DNA of 64,000 nucleotides from the NCBI RefSeq assembly GCF_019453995.1, contig NZ_CP075587.1, forward strand, positions 186,001-250,000, read 5' to 3'. Below the pieces are notes generated by a model that was not told where the DNA came from, ran no database searches, and saw only the letters and a list, made by a program, of their open reading frames with translations. The DNA comes from Candidatus Rhabdochlamydia oedothoracis. Its GTDB lineage: Bacteria > Chlamydiota > Chlamydiia > Chlamydiales > Rhabdochlamydiaceae. Within the stretch, counting starts at the first letter, position 1. Each line of letters begins with the position of its first letter. Made by a program: the position numbers and the translations under genes. Below are positions 35,368-45,088 of this stretch, piece by piece.

Positions 35368-37014
35368 TTAAATGGTTTGTTGAACGGGGAAGGCTTTATA
35401 GCTTGCTGGATCCTTAGTATAAAGTCTTGCTATTGCTGCTATAAAGTCAGCCGAGCTTGAGCCTGGATCAATATCTAATTTTTTGGCATGATCTTTAGTA
35501 AAGGTATAGCAATTATCACCTGGTAACTCAAAAAAGGCGACCCATTTCTTTTTTGTATAAGTGATATTGGGAAGTAATGCATTTTTCCCTCGTATATTAA
35601 ACTGGCGAGGGGTTTCCTTTAACACTTCCTTTCCAATATCTCGTATTATCTCTTGGACCTTATCACTAGTTCTCATCCAAATCTCGGTTCTTTTTTCGTA
35701 TTCTAACTGACTCAAAGAAAGAAGATGAGCCTCTACAGGAGGATTGAACTCTGCTAGATAAATAAATTTTTCTCCAACGTCTATCTCTGTACTAGTACTT
35801 AGACAGGCCTCTCTATTAAAAAAGCCATCATTAATCCCTTCTATCACAATTGCAGCATGACTCCTAGAAACCCCTTCAGTTGTAATAACTGTTACAGCCC
35901 AAGTAAATTTACTAACACGCACTCTAGGATCAATTACAATGGGTTCACTAATTGGTTCAATTTCAATAAACAAAGGTCTTTCTACAGAAACAAGAGAAGC
36001 TCTTTCTTCCAGAGATTTTTGCTTTTTATGCAGAAAATCTGGAAGAGAATAAGGAAAGAAACGAGAAGTAACTGTCTGAGCACTCCTAAGGACTATACCT
36101 GTGCTAACTCCAGCAATCACCGTTCCTGTTAAAAACCCTAAATAGGCTCCAGCCATGGTTCCCAAAATACCATTGCCACAAAACTTGCTTACCGAATTAG
36201 CTGTAGCAACAATTACTTTTTTCGATAAATACATCGCACCAGAAGCAACTGAATACACTATTTTTTCGTTTTTGATAAGGAATGATTCTTGATCGAGCCT
36301 ATCAGAAGAAGCTTCTATTGCTAGATTATTTTTTTCTACAGCTAATTCTTTTTGGAAAAGTTCAGAATTAATAACCCTTACTTTAAAATCTCTTATTAAA
36401 CAAAGTATGTGTTGTGGGTTATTAAAAGCTTCTTTTTTTATTTTATTAACGAGAGCAACCGTTCCGGGATGACATCGTGAAGAAGGAACTGTGACTTCTT
36501 GCAAAGAAGTATCTTTTTTTGAGAAGTTTCTGAATACATTCCAAACTAAGTCTTCCGTTCCACGATTCAGGATAAGCTCTGTAGTGGGATCGTATTCCCA
36601 TGACTGGTAGTTAGAAAATGATTTTATGAAATCATTTTCAGGTGTATGGATTGCTTCTTCAGCCTTATCAAATTCTCTACTAGGGATTCTCCAAGTGTGG
36701 TAGGTGTTATAAAATCTTGCAGCACCATTCTCTTCCACCATAACCTTGCATGTCTTGAGGTAAGAGATCTCCTGCTCTAGATCCTCTTCTTCTGGAAGGT
36801 CAATATCATTGCAGTAGATCTCTTTTTTATTTCCATCAATTGTTTTATACTTTAAAGAGTTATGCTCTTTAATTAAATAGACCACGCACTCATTTACATT
36901 CCACTGATGAATCGTTTTTTGAGAAACGATTCTTTCTGGATCTTCTGCCCTAACAAGAGGCAGCAAAGGCTGTTGATAGAAATCAGAAAGTTGATTTAAA
37001 GAAGTAATGCTCAT
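35368..37014 (-). CDS. large unknown protein with central hydrophobic glycine-rich segment
   Basis: 548 residues from ATG 37014 (an upstream in-frame TTG is less likely). Hydrophilic N-terminal half (residues 1-250), then VIVATANSVSKFCGNGILG and GAYLGFLTGTVIAGVSTG, two adjacent hydrophobic stretches near residues 275-330 that could form a membrane hairpin, then a mixed C-terminal half with FTWAVTVITTEGVSRSHAAI and EGINDGFF. The last part resembles nothing I know. Seven nucleotides after the upstream gene, likely one transcript with it and perhaps with 34348-35349. A secreted or inclusion-membrane protein is possible. Confidence 0.62.
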   Translation of the reverse strand: MSITSLNQLSDFYQQPLLPLVRAEDPERIVSQKTIHQWNVNECVVYLIKEHNSLKYKTIDGNKKEIYCNDIDLPEEEDLEQEISYLKTCKVMVEENGAARFYNTYHTWRIPSREFDKAEEAIHTPENDFIKSFSNYQSWEYDPTTELILNRGTEDLVWNVFRNFSKKDTSLQEVTVPSSRCHPGTVALVNKIKKEAFNNPQHILCLIRDFKVRVINSELFQKELAVEKNNLAIEASSDRLDQESFLIKNEKIVYSVASGAMYLSKKVIVATANSVSKFCGNGILGTMAGAYLGFLTGTVIAGVSTGIVLRSAQTVTSRFFPYSLPDFLHKKQKSLEERASLVSVERPLFIEIEPISEPIVIDPRVRVSKFTWAVTVITTEGVSRSHAAIVIEGINDGFFNREACLSTSTEIDVGEKFIYLAEFNPPVEAHLLSLSQLEYEKRTEIWMRTSDKVQEIIRDIGKEVLKETPRQFNIRGKNALLPNITYTKKKWVAFFELPGDNCYTFTKDHAKKLDIDPGSSSADFIAAIARLYTKDPASYKAFPVQQTI

Positions 37015-37021
37015 AAGGAGT

Positions 37022-37366
37022 TTAGTTTTTATGTTTCGTTGCCCAATCAACAGTTTTATTCACCAACTTGTTTGTTGTTAGATTAATACCTGTATTAATC
37101 ACTACTTGAGCTGCTTTTTGGCTAATAGGCTCAGCAGTGTTAATTGATTCTTCGGCAATATGTGCAACTGGGTTAGGAAGAACTTTTGCGGAAAAGCTTT
37201 TGCTAGCGTCATTTGATCTTTTAATAAATGCATCTGAACGCTCTCCTAAAGCAGCTTTTACAGGAGCTGTACATTTATGCGCCTGCTCATTGATTTGTCC
37301 TTTTAGGGCTTCAAATGCAGCATCTCTTGTCACTATGGTTTTCCCTTTTCTTATTGGTAGTGTCAT
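37022..37366 (-). CDS. small unknown protein, Ala/Lys-rich
   Basis: 114 residues; GGAG lies 8 nt before the ATG at 37366. Soluble, alanine-rich and probably helical (DAAFEALKGQINEQAHKC, DASKSFSAKVLPNPVAH). No signal peptide. Directly upstream of the 548-residue gene; the size and spacing would suit a chaperone or partner for it, but this is speculation. Confidence 0.6.
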   Translation of the reverse strand: MTLPIRKGKTIVTRDAAFEALKGQINEQAHKCTAPVKAALGERSDAFIKRSNDASKSFSAKVLPNPVAHIAEESINTAEPISQKAAQVVINTGINLTTNKLVNKTVDWATKHKN

Positions 37367-38047
37367 ATAAAACTCCTAAGTTTAGACTTAGTCTGATTAA
37401 AAAGATGTATTTTAACAGAAAGTAAAAAAAAACTATAAGAAATCTTAAAAATCGAGCTCAAGGATACCTTAAGACTAAAAAAAACAGAAAAGCTAAGCTA
37501 ACTCAAGGAAGCTTCATTTAATTTCTTTTCTTTGATCAAAAATCTTTAATCTTCTAATAAATCTGCTTTCGATAATTTTATCAAAAAAAACAAAATAGTT
37601 TAAAAAGCATAATTAATTTAATTATGTGAGTAGACTTTAATACCTACAATTCCTACCTCCTAGCCAGGGCCAACGTATGAAGATTTTGCTTGATAATTGA
37701 GAGATAAAAAAGGCAATCAAGACCACTTACATGCAGAAGCTCATAACTTTTTTGAACAAGCACAGGACGTTATACCGGAAGAAGCTAGCTGTGATTATTG
37801 GCGGTCTGAAAAAGGTACTCGAGCAGGGCACAGGACATTAAAAGAGTAATTTTAAAATCTTCTCTCGATATACAGGATCGATAGTCCTTTATTAGGGAAA
37901 TTGTATTAGTAGATTTTTAAGTTTTTAGGGTGTTTGAGTACGGTTTGACGCCTATAAATCAAAAATTAGGTTAATGAATGTTCTAGTTGTCAAACCGTAC
38001 TCAAACATCCTAAAAACTTAAAGGGCTGCGGAAAATAAGGAATGGAC
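37367..38047 (+). other. 680 nt without an intact gene
   Basis: AT-rich. It contains a 47-bp segment (37664-37710) repeated inverted at 52512-52559, the decayed 3' end of an ISAs1 transposase on the minus strand (37838-37882; readable DPVYREKILKLLF, stop), and a long hairpin at 37919-38019. No promoter for the 37366 gene stands out. Confidence 0.6.
37919..38019. repeat. 31-bp inverted repeat with 39-nt spacer
   Basis: AAGTTTTTAGGGTGTTTGAG and the following 11 bases at 37919-37949 are the reverse complement of 37989-38019 with one mismatch. Flanking T/A bases extend the pairing. It could be a miniature element of ~101 bp or a strong RNA hairpin; no second copy was seen. Confidence 0.7.
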
Positions 38048-38453
38048 AATTTCCAGAAAAATTCAAATTACTCTTTTAATGTCCTGTACCCTGGGTACTC
38101 GAGGACGTAGTGAGATAAGAGAAGTATGGGCGACTGAGAAATTAGATTGGTTACCTCAGCGTCAGATTTGGAAGAAGCTGCATAGCTTGATATGCGTAAA
38201 AGTACAGAAGAAATCGCAAGAGAAGAATAGCTGTGAAATTCGGTATTTTATTTCAAGTCTACCTGCTAATGCAGAACGTCTTGCAAAGGAAGTGCGTAAT
38301 CAATGGAGCATCGAAAACAAATTGCGTTGGCAACTTGATGTTAATTTCCGAGAGGATTTAAGTCGTGTTAGAAAAGGAAATGGAGCTGAAAATCTATCTA
38401 TAGTTCGATGGGCTACTTTGAATCTTTTACAAAAATGGATCATTATGGCTTAG
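38048..38453 (+). pseudogene. ISAs1 family transposase, C-terminal fragment
   Basis: Frame with RSEIREVWATEKLDWLPQ, CEIRYFISSLPANAERLAK, VRNQWSIENKLRWQLDVNF (catalytic Glu region), REDLSRVRKGNGAENLSIV and a normal ISAs1 end (LNLLQKWIIMA, stop). The N-terminal two thirds are missing. It differs in sequence from the ISAs1 fragment at 5318, so two ISAs1 lineages have been present. Confidence 0.75.
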
Positions 38454-38460
38454 TGGCTGC

Positions 38461-39190
38461 CATTTGTCAGGACTTAAAAGCAGTGGCTATGATCGTCAAT
38501 GGTCTGGGCTTTACGAATAGAACATTAGATTTCTTGCATAACCCCTTATTTTAAAGCTTTCATTTATAGATTCCTAATCTTAACAAAAGCATTTCCAGCT
38601 ATATCGCTCAAACAATCATATCTCCTGGATTAAAATACTTTAAAATTTTAGATTGCTTATTGGTTATGCAAGAGATCTATTGTATTTAGCTCATCAATTT
38701 TTTGCATCCAAGCCAATAGATAAGGCTCCCAAGATTTGGTCTTAAGGCCAAAGATATTACCGATCATGCGCTAGGCTGTGCTCTCGATAATATTGCAGAA
38801 GAAAGTCATTTGCTTGTTTGGAGAGACGGCAATTCAAATGCAAGCAATGTATCAATTCCGCCATACATAGTTTAAAATCTCTGCAAAAGCGCAATTCATT
38901 TAGAAAAGCATAAATTATAAAACTGTCCTATGCCCGTGCCCTTTAAAAAAAGCTTAAAGTTCCTGATGCAACAAGTTGCTCTGCCATTCTCTTAATTTTT
39001 CCGCAGCTCTGTTTCTTGCTCCTTGTAAAGCCGATTTTGAGAAGTTTCTGAATACATTCCAAACAAGGATTGACAATCGTCTGCCATCAGGCCCTCAAAG
39101 GAAAGTTAGTCCAGGAATAGCAGCGGTAGCTATGATCATCAATGGTCTGGGCTTTACGAATAGAACATTGTATTTAGCTCATCAATATTA
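38461..39190 (+). pseudogene. mosaic of duplicated gene fragments
   Basis: 38461-38526 and 39112-39190 are near copies (AMI(V/I)NGLGFTNRT readable); the first is interrupted by the 152-bp element at 38527. 38964-39034 repeats the 3' end of the 34348-35349 gene and 39035-39060 repeats bases 36519-36545 of the 548-residue gene. Nothing here is an intact gene. 39191-39339 shows nothing further. Confidence 0.6.
38527..38678 (+). mobile_element. 152-bp element with ISL2-like ends (MITE-like)
   Basis: Inverted ends AGATTTCTTGCATAACC and its partner GGTTATGCAAGAGATCT, flanked by ATT duplications (38524-38526 and 38679-38681). An uninterrupted version of the target is at 39149-39185. The ends match those of the dead transposase element starting at 49891. 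A truncated half copy lies at 62800-62853. Confidence 0.85.
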
Positions 39191-39339
39191 AAGCTTTTTC
39201 GCTAATTTTAAGAGAATAGTTAGAGAAAATTTAAAATTCTGTTTAATCTTGGAAGAAGCTATTAAGCGCTCTTTTTTTGAATTTTTCTGTGCGATGAAAT
39301 GTAAAATTACATGATTATAACCTACATGAATCATACTCT

Positions 39340-40965
39340 TCAAGAGATTGCAATCATTTCATCCATTAGTAAGGCGATTTCCTTATTGTGAGTGATGACA
39401 ATGAGGGTACGGGACTGTATGGAGTTTAGAATGTTTTTTAATGTTAATATAGCGGTTTCATGATCAAGGCTAGATGTTGGTTCATCTAGAATTAAAACAG
39501 GACTTTTTTTAATGAGCGCTCTTGCAATTGCAATTCTTTGCTTTTGTCCTCCGGAAAGTCTGTCACCTCTTTCTCCAACAATTGTGTCATAGCCTTTGCT
39601 AAGTTTTAATATAAAGTCATGGCAATTGGCAATTTTAGCTGCACAGATGATTTCATCTTCTGTTGCGCTCAGATTGCCGTATTGAATGTTATCTCTTACT
39701 GAGCGATTAAGAAGAGTCGGGTGTTGAGCAGCAACAGAAAAGTACTGACGGAGACTATTTGGGGAAAGCGTTTGGATGTCAACTCCATCTAAAAAGATCT
39801 GTCCCTTTTGAAGGGAAAGATGAGAAAGGAGAAGATGAATAAAGGTCGTTTTTCCTGATCCTGAAAATCCTGTCAGTGCTACTTTTTTTCCAGACCTTAT
39901 AGAAAAACTGAGATGATTGAATAACGGCTTGTCATAAGCATAGCATAGGTTTTGGACCTCAATGTTTCCCATAGGTTGAGCGATCTTTGACGAATTTTGT
40001 TGCTCGAGCACTCCTGAGAAAAGGACATCCATATTTTCTTTGACCCGTCCAAATTCTTCATTAAATCGAATCAATTCCATACTCAAGTACCAAAGAAAAC
40101 TCGTTAAGTTGAGTAAAATCATGATAATAAGTACAAGAGACCCATTAGAAATTGTGCTTGTTTTCCACTGAAAATAAGTAATTAACAATGTAATGATCAG
40201 CATGAAAATGGTTGATAAGCCAAGAATAAGACGGATTTTTTCTAAGTACTTTTGAACATTTTGCGCAGCGACAAGTTCTTCATTCAAATATTTATTAAAA
40301 TATTGATCTTCGTCGGTTTCCCTACAAAATATTTTGATCGTAAAAATGTTAAAGAAACTATCCACAATCTTCCCATGCAGATGAGACCTAACAGACGCAA
40401 GATGCTCAACTTTTTCTAAAGACCTCATTCCCATCTTCCAAGTGATTCCTAAGTGTAAGAGCATCCACACAAGGAAAAGAAAGAAAAGTTTGAGGTTGAT
40501 TGTTACTGTAATCATAAGGGAAAACGCCATATGAGAAAGAATGGGGATGAATGATGAAAGACAAATGGATAGAAGGGCTTCGATTCCTTGTGTAGCTCCA
40601 TGAATTTTATCTGAAAGAGTTCCTGTTACATTTTCTAAAAAAAACGAATAAGAGTATGCTTTGACTCGTTTGAACAATTTTTCACAGAGTTCTTTGCGAA
40701 TATCAGGAATTGTTCTGAGAAGCAGCCTTCCTTGGATTCTCATGCAAACTTCCATGAGAACCCAAATAAAAATGATGGTCAGTAATGATCTAAAAACGCA
40801 TTCTGAAATCTCTTGCGCATTTAAATGACTTGTTGAATCCAAAATGGTTTTTACAATATAAGGGGTGGCAATATCTCTAAGAGACCAAAATATCCCTAGG
40901 AATCCAATTGCTAAAATTTTTAGTTGATAATTCTTTAAAACTGAATGAATAAGCGTTTTTTTCAT
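39340..40965 (-). CDS. ABC exporter, fused membrane and ATPase domains
   Basis: 541 residues, half-transporter that works as a dimer. Residues ~1-300 form six membrane helices of the exporter type; residues ~320-540 form the nucleotide-binding domain: LTGFSGSGKTTFIHLLL (Walker A), GERGDRLSGGQKQRIAIARA (signature), VLILDEPTSSLD (Walker B) and ITHNKE (H-loop). No peptidase domain precedes it. It is divergent from the GT2 gene with only 35 nt between starts, implying a shared control region, and it is the likely export step for the product of the 39.3-49.8 kb island (inference). Substrate unknown; lipid-linked or peptide cargo is possible. Confidence 0.9.
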   Translation of the reverse strand: MKKTLIHSVLKNYQLKILAIGFLGIFWSLRDIATPYIVKTILDSTSHLNAQEISECVFRSLLTIIFIWVLMEVCMRIQGRLLLRTIPDIRKELCEKLFKRVKAYSYSFFLENVTGTLSDKIHGATQGIEALLSICLSSFIPILSHMAFSLMITVTINLKLFFLFLVWMLLHLGITWKMGMRSLEKVEHLASVRSHLHGKIVDSFFNIFTIKIFCRETDEDQYFNKYLNEELVAAQNVQKYLEKIRLILGLSTIFMLIITLLITYFQWKTSTISNGSLVLIIMILLNLTSFLWYLSMELIRFNEEFGRVKENMDVLFSGVLEQQNSSKIAQPMGNIEVQNLCYAYDKPLFNHLSFSIRSGKKVALTGFSGSGKTTFIHLLLSHLSLQKGQIFLDGVDIQTLSPNSLRQYFSVAAQHPTLLNRSVRDNIQYGNLSATEDEIICAAKIANCHDFILKLSKGYDTIVGERGDRLSGGQKQRIAIARALIKKSPVLILDEPTSSLDHETAILTLKNILNSIQSRTLIVITHNKEIALLMDEMIAIS

Positions 40966-41000
40966 AATGTATAAAATTTTATTTTAATAGAAAGTTTTGT

Positions 41001-41813
41001 ATGCATTTTTTGTTTCTTATCACAGGAAGACAATCTATCCAATTTGCTAAGCGGTGTATATATTCTATTTTAGGCCAGAAAGGAAATTTTTCATATGATT
41101 GGCTTTATGTCGATGATGCCTCAGGATACTCCACTCATGATAGAAAAGCACTGATGCAGATCATGCATGAACGCGTGTTATTTTTAGAAAAGCGTCATTT
41201 TCAAATAAGGGCCATTGCAAAAGGGATCTCTGAAATCGATCATCCAAACGCGATTGTGTGTTTAGTGGACGGTGATGATTATTTACTCGGCGATGCGCTT
41301 TTTCACGTTGCTAAGGCCTATCAAAATCCTAATATTGCAATGACATATGGGAACGTGCTTATTGACTTTCGTCCCTATCAAGATCTTCAATCACCTTACT
41401 TTTTGGATAAACAGGGAGTCAATACAGAGTACTCGGATGAAGTCTGGCGCAACCTGAGCTTTCGACAAGATGGGTTTCGCTGTTTTCACTTGCGCACTTT
41501 TAGGCGTTGGCTTTGGGATTTCATTGATCCTGTGGTTTTTAATCGCCCCAATGGAGACCCCATCCGAGCTTCGGGAGATAGTGCGTTTGTTTTTCCAATG
41601 TTAGAATTACTCGGTGAAAAAAAGCATGTCGTCTTTATTGAAACTCCGATTTACGTCTATCGATTGCATCCAGGAAACGTCCATTGTCATGATAAAAAAA
41701 GTCAATTTGAAGACTTAGAGTTTATCCGATTTTTCCAAAAACCCTTTCAACCATTAGATCGCGCTCTTTTGAAATGGTATTTAGATGGAGCTTGCAAAGA
41801 ATGTGTGGAATAG
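41001..41813 (+). CDS. glycosyltransferase family 2
   Basis: 270 residues, GT-A fold. LFLITGRQSIQFAKRCIYSI replaces the usual N-terminal strand, WLYVDDASGY contains the first acidic pair, and CLVDGDDYLLGDALFHV the DxD-type metal site. FRCFHLRTFRRWLWDFID and SGDSAFVFPMLELLG are typical of the acceptor half. No membrane helix. Transfers a sugar from a nucleotide donor to an unknown acceptor. Its last 13 nt overlap the start of the amidotransferase gene, so the two are coupled. Confidence 0.85.
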   Translation: MHFLFLITGRQSIQFAKRCIYSILGQKGNFSYDWLYVDDASGYSTHDRKALMQIMHERVLFLEKRHFQIRAIAKGISEIDHPNAIVCLVDGDDYLLGDALFHVAKAYQNPNIAMTYGNVLIDFRPYQDLQSPYFLDKQGVNTEYSDEVWRNLSFRQDGFRCFHLRTFRRWLWDFIDPVVFNRPNGDPIRASGDSAFVFPMLELLGEKKHVVFIETPIYVYRLHPGNVHCHDKKSQFEDLEFIRFFQKPFQPLDRALLKWYLDGACKECVE

Positions 41814-43498
41814 GTGGTGCTGTCGGCATTGACGACTCACAAAGGGAGCTCAAAGAGATCATCAAGCAAGTGTGTCAAAATCTTCATCATAGAGGGCCAG
41901 ATGATCAGGGATATTTTATTGGCCCAGGGATTGCATTAGGAAGTACAAGGCTTTCGATTCGGGGGCTTCCTTTAGGAAAGCAGCCGATGACAAGCAATAA
42001 AGTTTGGATTGTTTTTAACGGCGAGATTTATAACACGGAAACTCTGCGCAATAAGATACATTGCAATCAATGGAAAACCGATTCAGATACTGAAGTGATT
42101 TTAAAGGGGTATATTCAATACGGATCCGCAATTTTCAAAGAGCTTGCTGGAATGTTTGCGTTTGCCATTTGGGATGAACCAAAAGCAACGCTCTTCTTGG
42201 TTCGCGATCGCTGGGGAGAAAAACCTCTATACTATGCAAAAATTTCTCATGGGCTGGTATTTGCTTCAGAACTAACTGGGCTTAAGCCTTGGAAAGATTT
42301 AAGTTGGGAGGTGAGCCTCCCTAATATTCTTGCTTTTTTAAAATGGAGTTATGTTCCAACCCCTTGTTCCGGATGGAAAGATGTGCTTCAGTTAAAACCT
42401 GGCTATTACTTGAAATGGCATCACAAGACCTTTGAATTAAAGCGTTATTATTCCCCACATTTAGAAGTCAAACACCGAGAAGTGGATGAATTAAGAGACC
42501 TCATTGGGTCTTGTGTCAAACAATGTAGCGTTTCAGATCAGCCGATTGGCGCTTTCTTAAGTGGAGGGATTGATTCTTCACTTGTTGTCACTTATCTGCA
42601 GAAATGCATTCCAACGTTTCCTGTATATTCAATTGATTTTGAAGACAAAACCTATTCTGAAAAAAAATACAGCACGACCCTTTGTAAAAAGCTTGGATTA
42701 AAACACATTCTCATTAAGTGCGACGAGAGATTTTTGGCTAAGCATTTCGATACAATTGTTTCTTGCTATGGAGAACCCTTTGCAGATGAATCCATGGTTC
42801 CGACCTTTTGTTTGGCTAAACGTGCTAAGGAAGATGTCGATGTTGTGTTAACTGGAGATGGGGCTGATGAATTTTTCCATGGCTATGAACGTTATTTCTT
42901 TAACCATCCAAGCGCTTGTTATTCAGATGTTTTCTCCTCAATGGATCTCTTGACCAGAAACTTTGTTCTTGTAAAAGAGATGCAGACAATCGTTGCAACT
43001 CCTCGTCTTGATTTTTTAAAAGAGTGGAAGTCTGGCAATGTCCATCCATACAGAGCACGTTCTTTTGACGATATTCAAAATTATTTAGTAGATGACATTT
43101 TAACTAAATTAGATAGAGCGACAATGCACGTTGGCTTAGAGGCGCGCGCGCCTTTCTTAATGCCCGAGATCACACATGTTGCATTGAACCTTCCTATCAA
43201 GCAGCTTATAGAAAACAAGAAAAGAGGAAAATGGATCCTAAGACAAGCAGCAGAAGGACTCGTGCCTCCAGCTATTATTAATCGAAAAAAACAAGGATTT
43301 GGGGTCCCTCTAGGAAACTGGTTTTCTGGGATATTAAAAGACTGGATGAGAGAAAGGCTATTATCTGGAGTCTTAACTGAATTAAAATTTTTTTCTTTGT
43401 CAGGTCTTGAAAAACTCTCTCAGAATCCTCATGGGCACTCTCGCGCTATTTTCAATCTTTTGGTGTTAGAAAGTTGGTGGAGAAAAAATATTTATTGA
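41801..43498 (+). CDS. asnB: asparagine synthase-like glutamine amidotransferase
   Basis: 565 residues from ATG 41801, which puts Cys at position 2 (MCGIGGAVG), the required N-terminal nucleophile of Ntn glutaminases; the upstream in-frame ATG at 41774 is excluded by this. Glutaminase domain: RGPDDQGYF, FNGEIYN. Synthetase domain: GAFLSGGIDSSLVVTYL (PP-loop), VVLTGDGADEFFHGYERYF and LEARAPFLM. Such enzymes make asparagine or, in glycan and natural-product clusters, amidate carboxyl groups. With glycosyltransferases on both sides, a dedicated amidation step is the better guess. Confidence 0.9.
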   Translation: MCGIGGAVGIDDSQRELKEIIKQVCQNLHHRGPDDQGYFIGPGIALGSTRLSIRGLPLGKQPMTSNKVWIVFNGEIYNTETLRNKIHCNQWKTDSDTEVILKGYIQYGSAIFKELAGMFAFAIWDEPKATLFLVRDRWGEKPLYYAKISHGLVFASELTGLKPWKDLSWEVSLPNILAFLKWSYVPTPCSGWKDVLQLKPGYYLKWHHKTFELKRYYSPHLEVKHREVDELRDLIGSCVKQCSVSDQPIGAFLSGGIDSSLVVTYLQKCIPTFPVYSIDFEDKTYSEKKYSTTLCKKLGLKHILIKCDERFLAKHFDTIVSCYGEPFADESMVPTFCLAKRAKEDVDVVLTGDGADEFFHGYERYFFNHPSACYSDVFSSMDLLTRNFVLVKEMQTIVATPRLDFLKEWKSGNVHPYRARSFDDIQNYLVDDILTKLDRATMHVGLEARAPFLMPEITHVALNLPIKQLIENKKRGKWILRQAAEGLVPPAIINRKKQGFGVPLGNWFSGILKDWMRERLLSGVLTELKFFSLSGLEKLSQNPHGHSRAIFNLLVLESWWRKNIY

Positions 43499-43558
43499 AA
43501 AAATTCACCTCTTTAGTTCATAAACTTTCTTTTCATTTATATGAAAAAAGGAAGTCTT

Positions 43559-44452
43559 ATGAAGCTCTTAGTAACCGGATCTGCTGGATTAATTGGATCC
43601 GCATTATCCTCTGCCTTAAAAAAACGAGGCATAAAAGTGATCGGAATCGACATTAAAGCACAGTCGAATTGTGAAGATTATGGAGATATTTTAGATTATA
43701 ATCGAGTTTTAGATGCAGCGTCTCAAGTCGATGGGATTGTACATTTAGCAGCTGTCTCTCGAGTGATATGGGGAGAAGAAAACCCAAAATTTTGTTGGGA
43801 AACCAATGTTGAAGGGACAAAACACATTCTTGAAGCGGCTCTTGAATCTCCTTTAAAGCCTTGGGTCCTTTATGGGAGTAGTCGAGAAGTTTATGGACAG
43901 CAAGAGCGATTACCCGTAAAAGAAACCGCCCCCTTAGCTCCTGTAAATATTTACGGAGAATCAAAAGTTGCCGCAGAACAAGCAGTTAAAAATGCAGTCA
44001 AAAGAGGCCTCAAAGGGTCTATTGTCCGCTTTTCTAATGTTTTTGGAAGCGTGAACGATCATCATGATCGGGTGATTCCTGCATTTTGTTTGGCCGCATT
44101 TTATGGAACACCTATTCGGATTGATGGTAGAGAAAACCTTTTTGATTTCACGTTTATTGATGATGTTGTTCGAGGGATGTTATCTTATATTGATATTTTA
44201 AACAAAAGCCCTATTCCCCTTATGCCAATTCACTTCACGACAGGTCTTGGAGTGAGTTTAGAAGAAGCCGCTTTCTATGCACAAGAAGCAAGCGTTCATA
44301 ATATAGAAATCATAGAAGCGCCTTCCCGCTCATTTGACGTTTCAAAGTTTTCGGGAGAGACGTCTCGTGCTAGAGAGATTTTAAAATGGAAAGCCTCTGT
44401 CCATCTTCGAGAAGGGATCCATCAGATGCTGAATCAATTGAAATCCTCTTGA
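43559..44452 (+). CDS. NAD-dependent epimerase/dehydratase
   Basis: 297 residues from ATG 43559, chosen because GGAAG lies 6 nt upstream; the earlier ATG at 43541 would swallow that site. Extended short-chain dehydrogenase: LLVTGSAGLIGSALSSA (dinucleotide loop), VHLAAVSRVIWGEEN, YGSSREVYG and YGESKVAAEQ (YxxxK). FTFIDDVVRGM is typical of nucleotide-sugar epimerases. It probably reshapes a nucleotide sugar for the glycosyltransferases of this island; the exact substrate is not evident. Confidence 0.88.
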   Translation: MKLLVTGSAGLIGSALSSALKKRGIKVIGIDIKAQSNCEDYGDILDYNRVLDAASQVDGIVHLAAVSRVIWGEENPKFCWETNVEGTKHILEAALESPLKPWVLYGSSREVYGQQERLPVKETAPLAPVNIYGESKVAAEQAVKNAVKRGLKGSIVRFSNVFGSVNDHHDRVIPAFCLAAFYGTPIRIDGRENLFDFTFIDDVVRGMLSYIDILNKSPIPLMPIHFTTGLGVSLEEAAFYAQEASVHNIEIIEAPSRSFDVSKFSGETSRAREILKWKASVHLREGIHQMLNQLKSS

Positions 44453-44473
44453 AAAAGAGAAGCTGTTTCAAAG

Positions 44474-45088
44474 ATGTCTTCTAATTATACCCATTATTTC
44501 ATTAGGCACGCACATAGAGCTCCATTCAGCCTGAATGACTGGGGACACGAAGTATCTATTACCCTGCAAGGCCAAAAAAGATCTAGAGAATTTGGAAAGC
44601 AGATCGCTCAATCTAAGGTAGAGGTCATTTGGAGCAGTCCTATTAAGCGATGCATCCAAACTGCAGAAGAGATAAAAAACGGAATAGGAGTCGATATTCC
44701 AACTTACCAATCAATATTGCTTGGAGACCCAGGTTTTATGATTTTGAATCCTAAAATTGCTGAAAAAGCGTTTCAAAACGACCCACTTGTTGAAATTATA
44801 AAATGTTTGTTGGATGGAAAGTCTATGCCTGGTTTTTACTCCGTAACTGTTGGATGCGATCGCATGTTAAGAAAACTATTAGAAAACAAACAATCGAATC
44901 AAATATGGATTTCACATGATATCCACGTTTGTTTACTGACTTGTTATATTTTTAAAAGTCAAAATCCTGAAAGGATGATGCCAACATTTTTAGAGGGACT
45001 CACATTTTCTTTCGAAAACTTAGGTGTCTTTGCTCACTTTAGGGGCTTAAGAACAAAGATAGATGAGACCTCATTAAGAGGCTCTTGA
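44474..45088 (+). CDS. histidine phosphatase family protein
   Basis: 204 residues. YFIRHAHRAPFSL has the RHx-type catalytic His near residue 10; EVIWSSPIKRCIQTAEEI and WISHDIHVCLL (second His) complete the phosphoglycerate-mutase-like site. The small size is that of phosphatases acting on sugar phosphates, cofactors or phosphoproteins. Last gene of the plus-strand run (GT2-asnB-epimerase-phosphatase); its 3' end overlaps the convergent methyltransferase gene by 55 nt. In this setting removal of a phosphate from a pathway intermediate is plausible. Confidence 0.82.
   Translation: MSSNYTHYFIRHAHRAPFSLNDWGHEVSITLQGQKRSREFGKQIAQSKVEVIWSSPIKRCIQTAEEIKNGIGVDIPTYQSILLGDPGFMILNPKIAEKAFQNDPLVEIIKCLLDGKSMPGFYSVTVGCDRMLRKLLENKQSNQIWISHDIHVCLLTCYIFKSQNPERMMPTFLEGLTFSFENLGVFAHFRGLRTKIDETSLRGS

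Noticed and set aside
40966-41000. Possible RiPP precursor gene in the island
   Set aside because: The gaps at 40966-41000, 43499-43558, 44453-44473 and 49089-49161 hold no plausible short ORF with a ribosome site.
43541-43558. Upstream ATG for the epimerase gene
   Set aside because: It would bury the GGAAG ribosome site and add six residues before the conserved Rossmann start.
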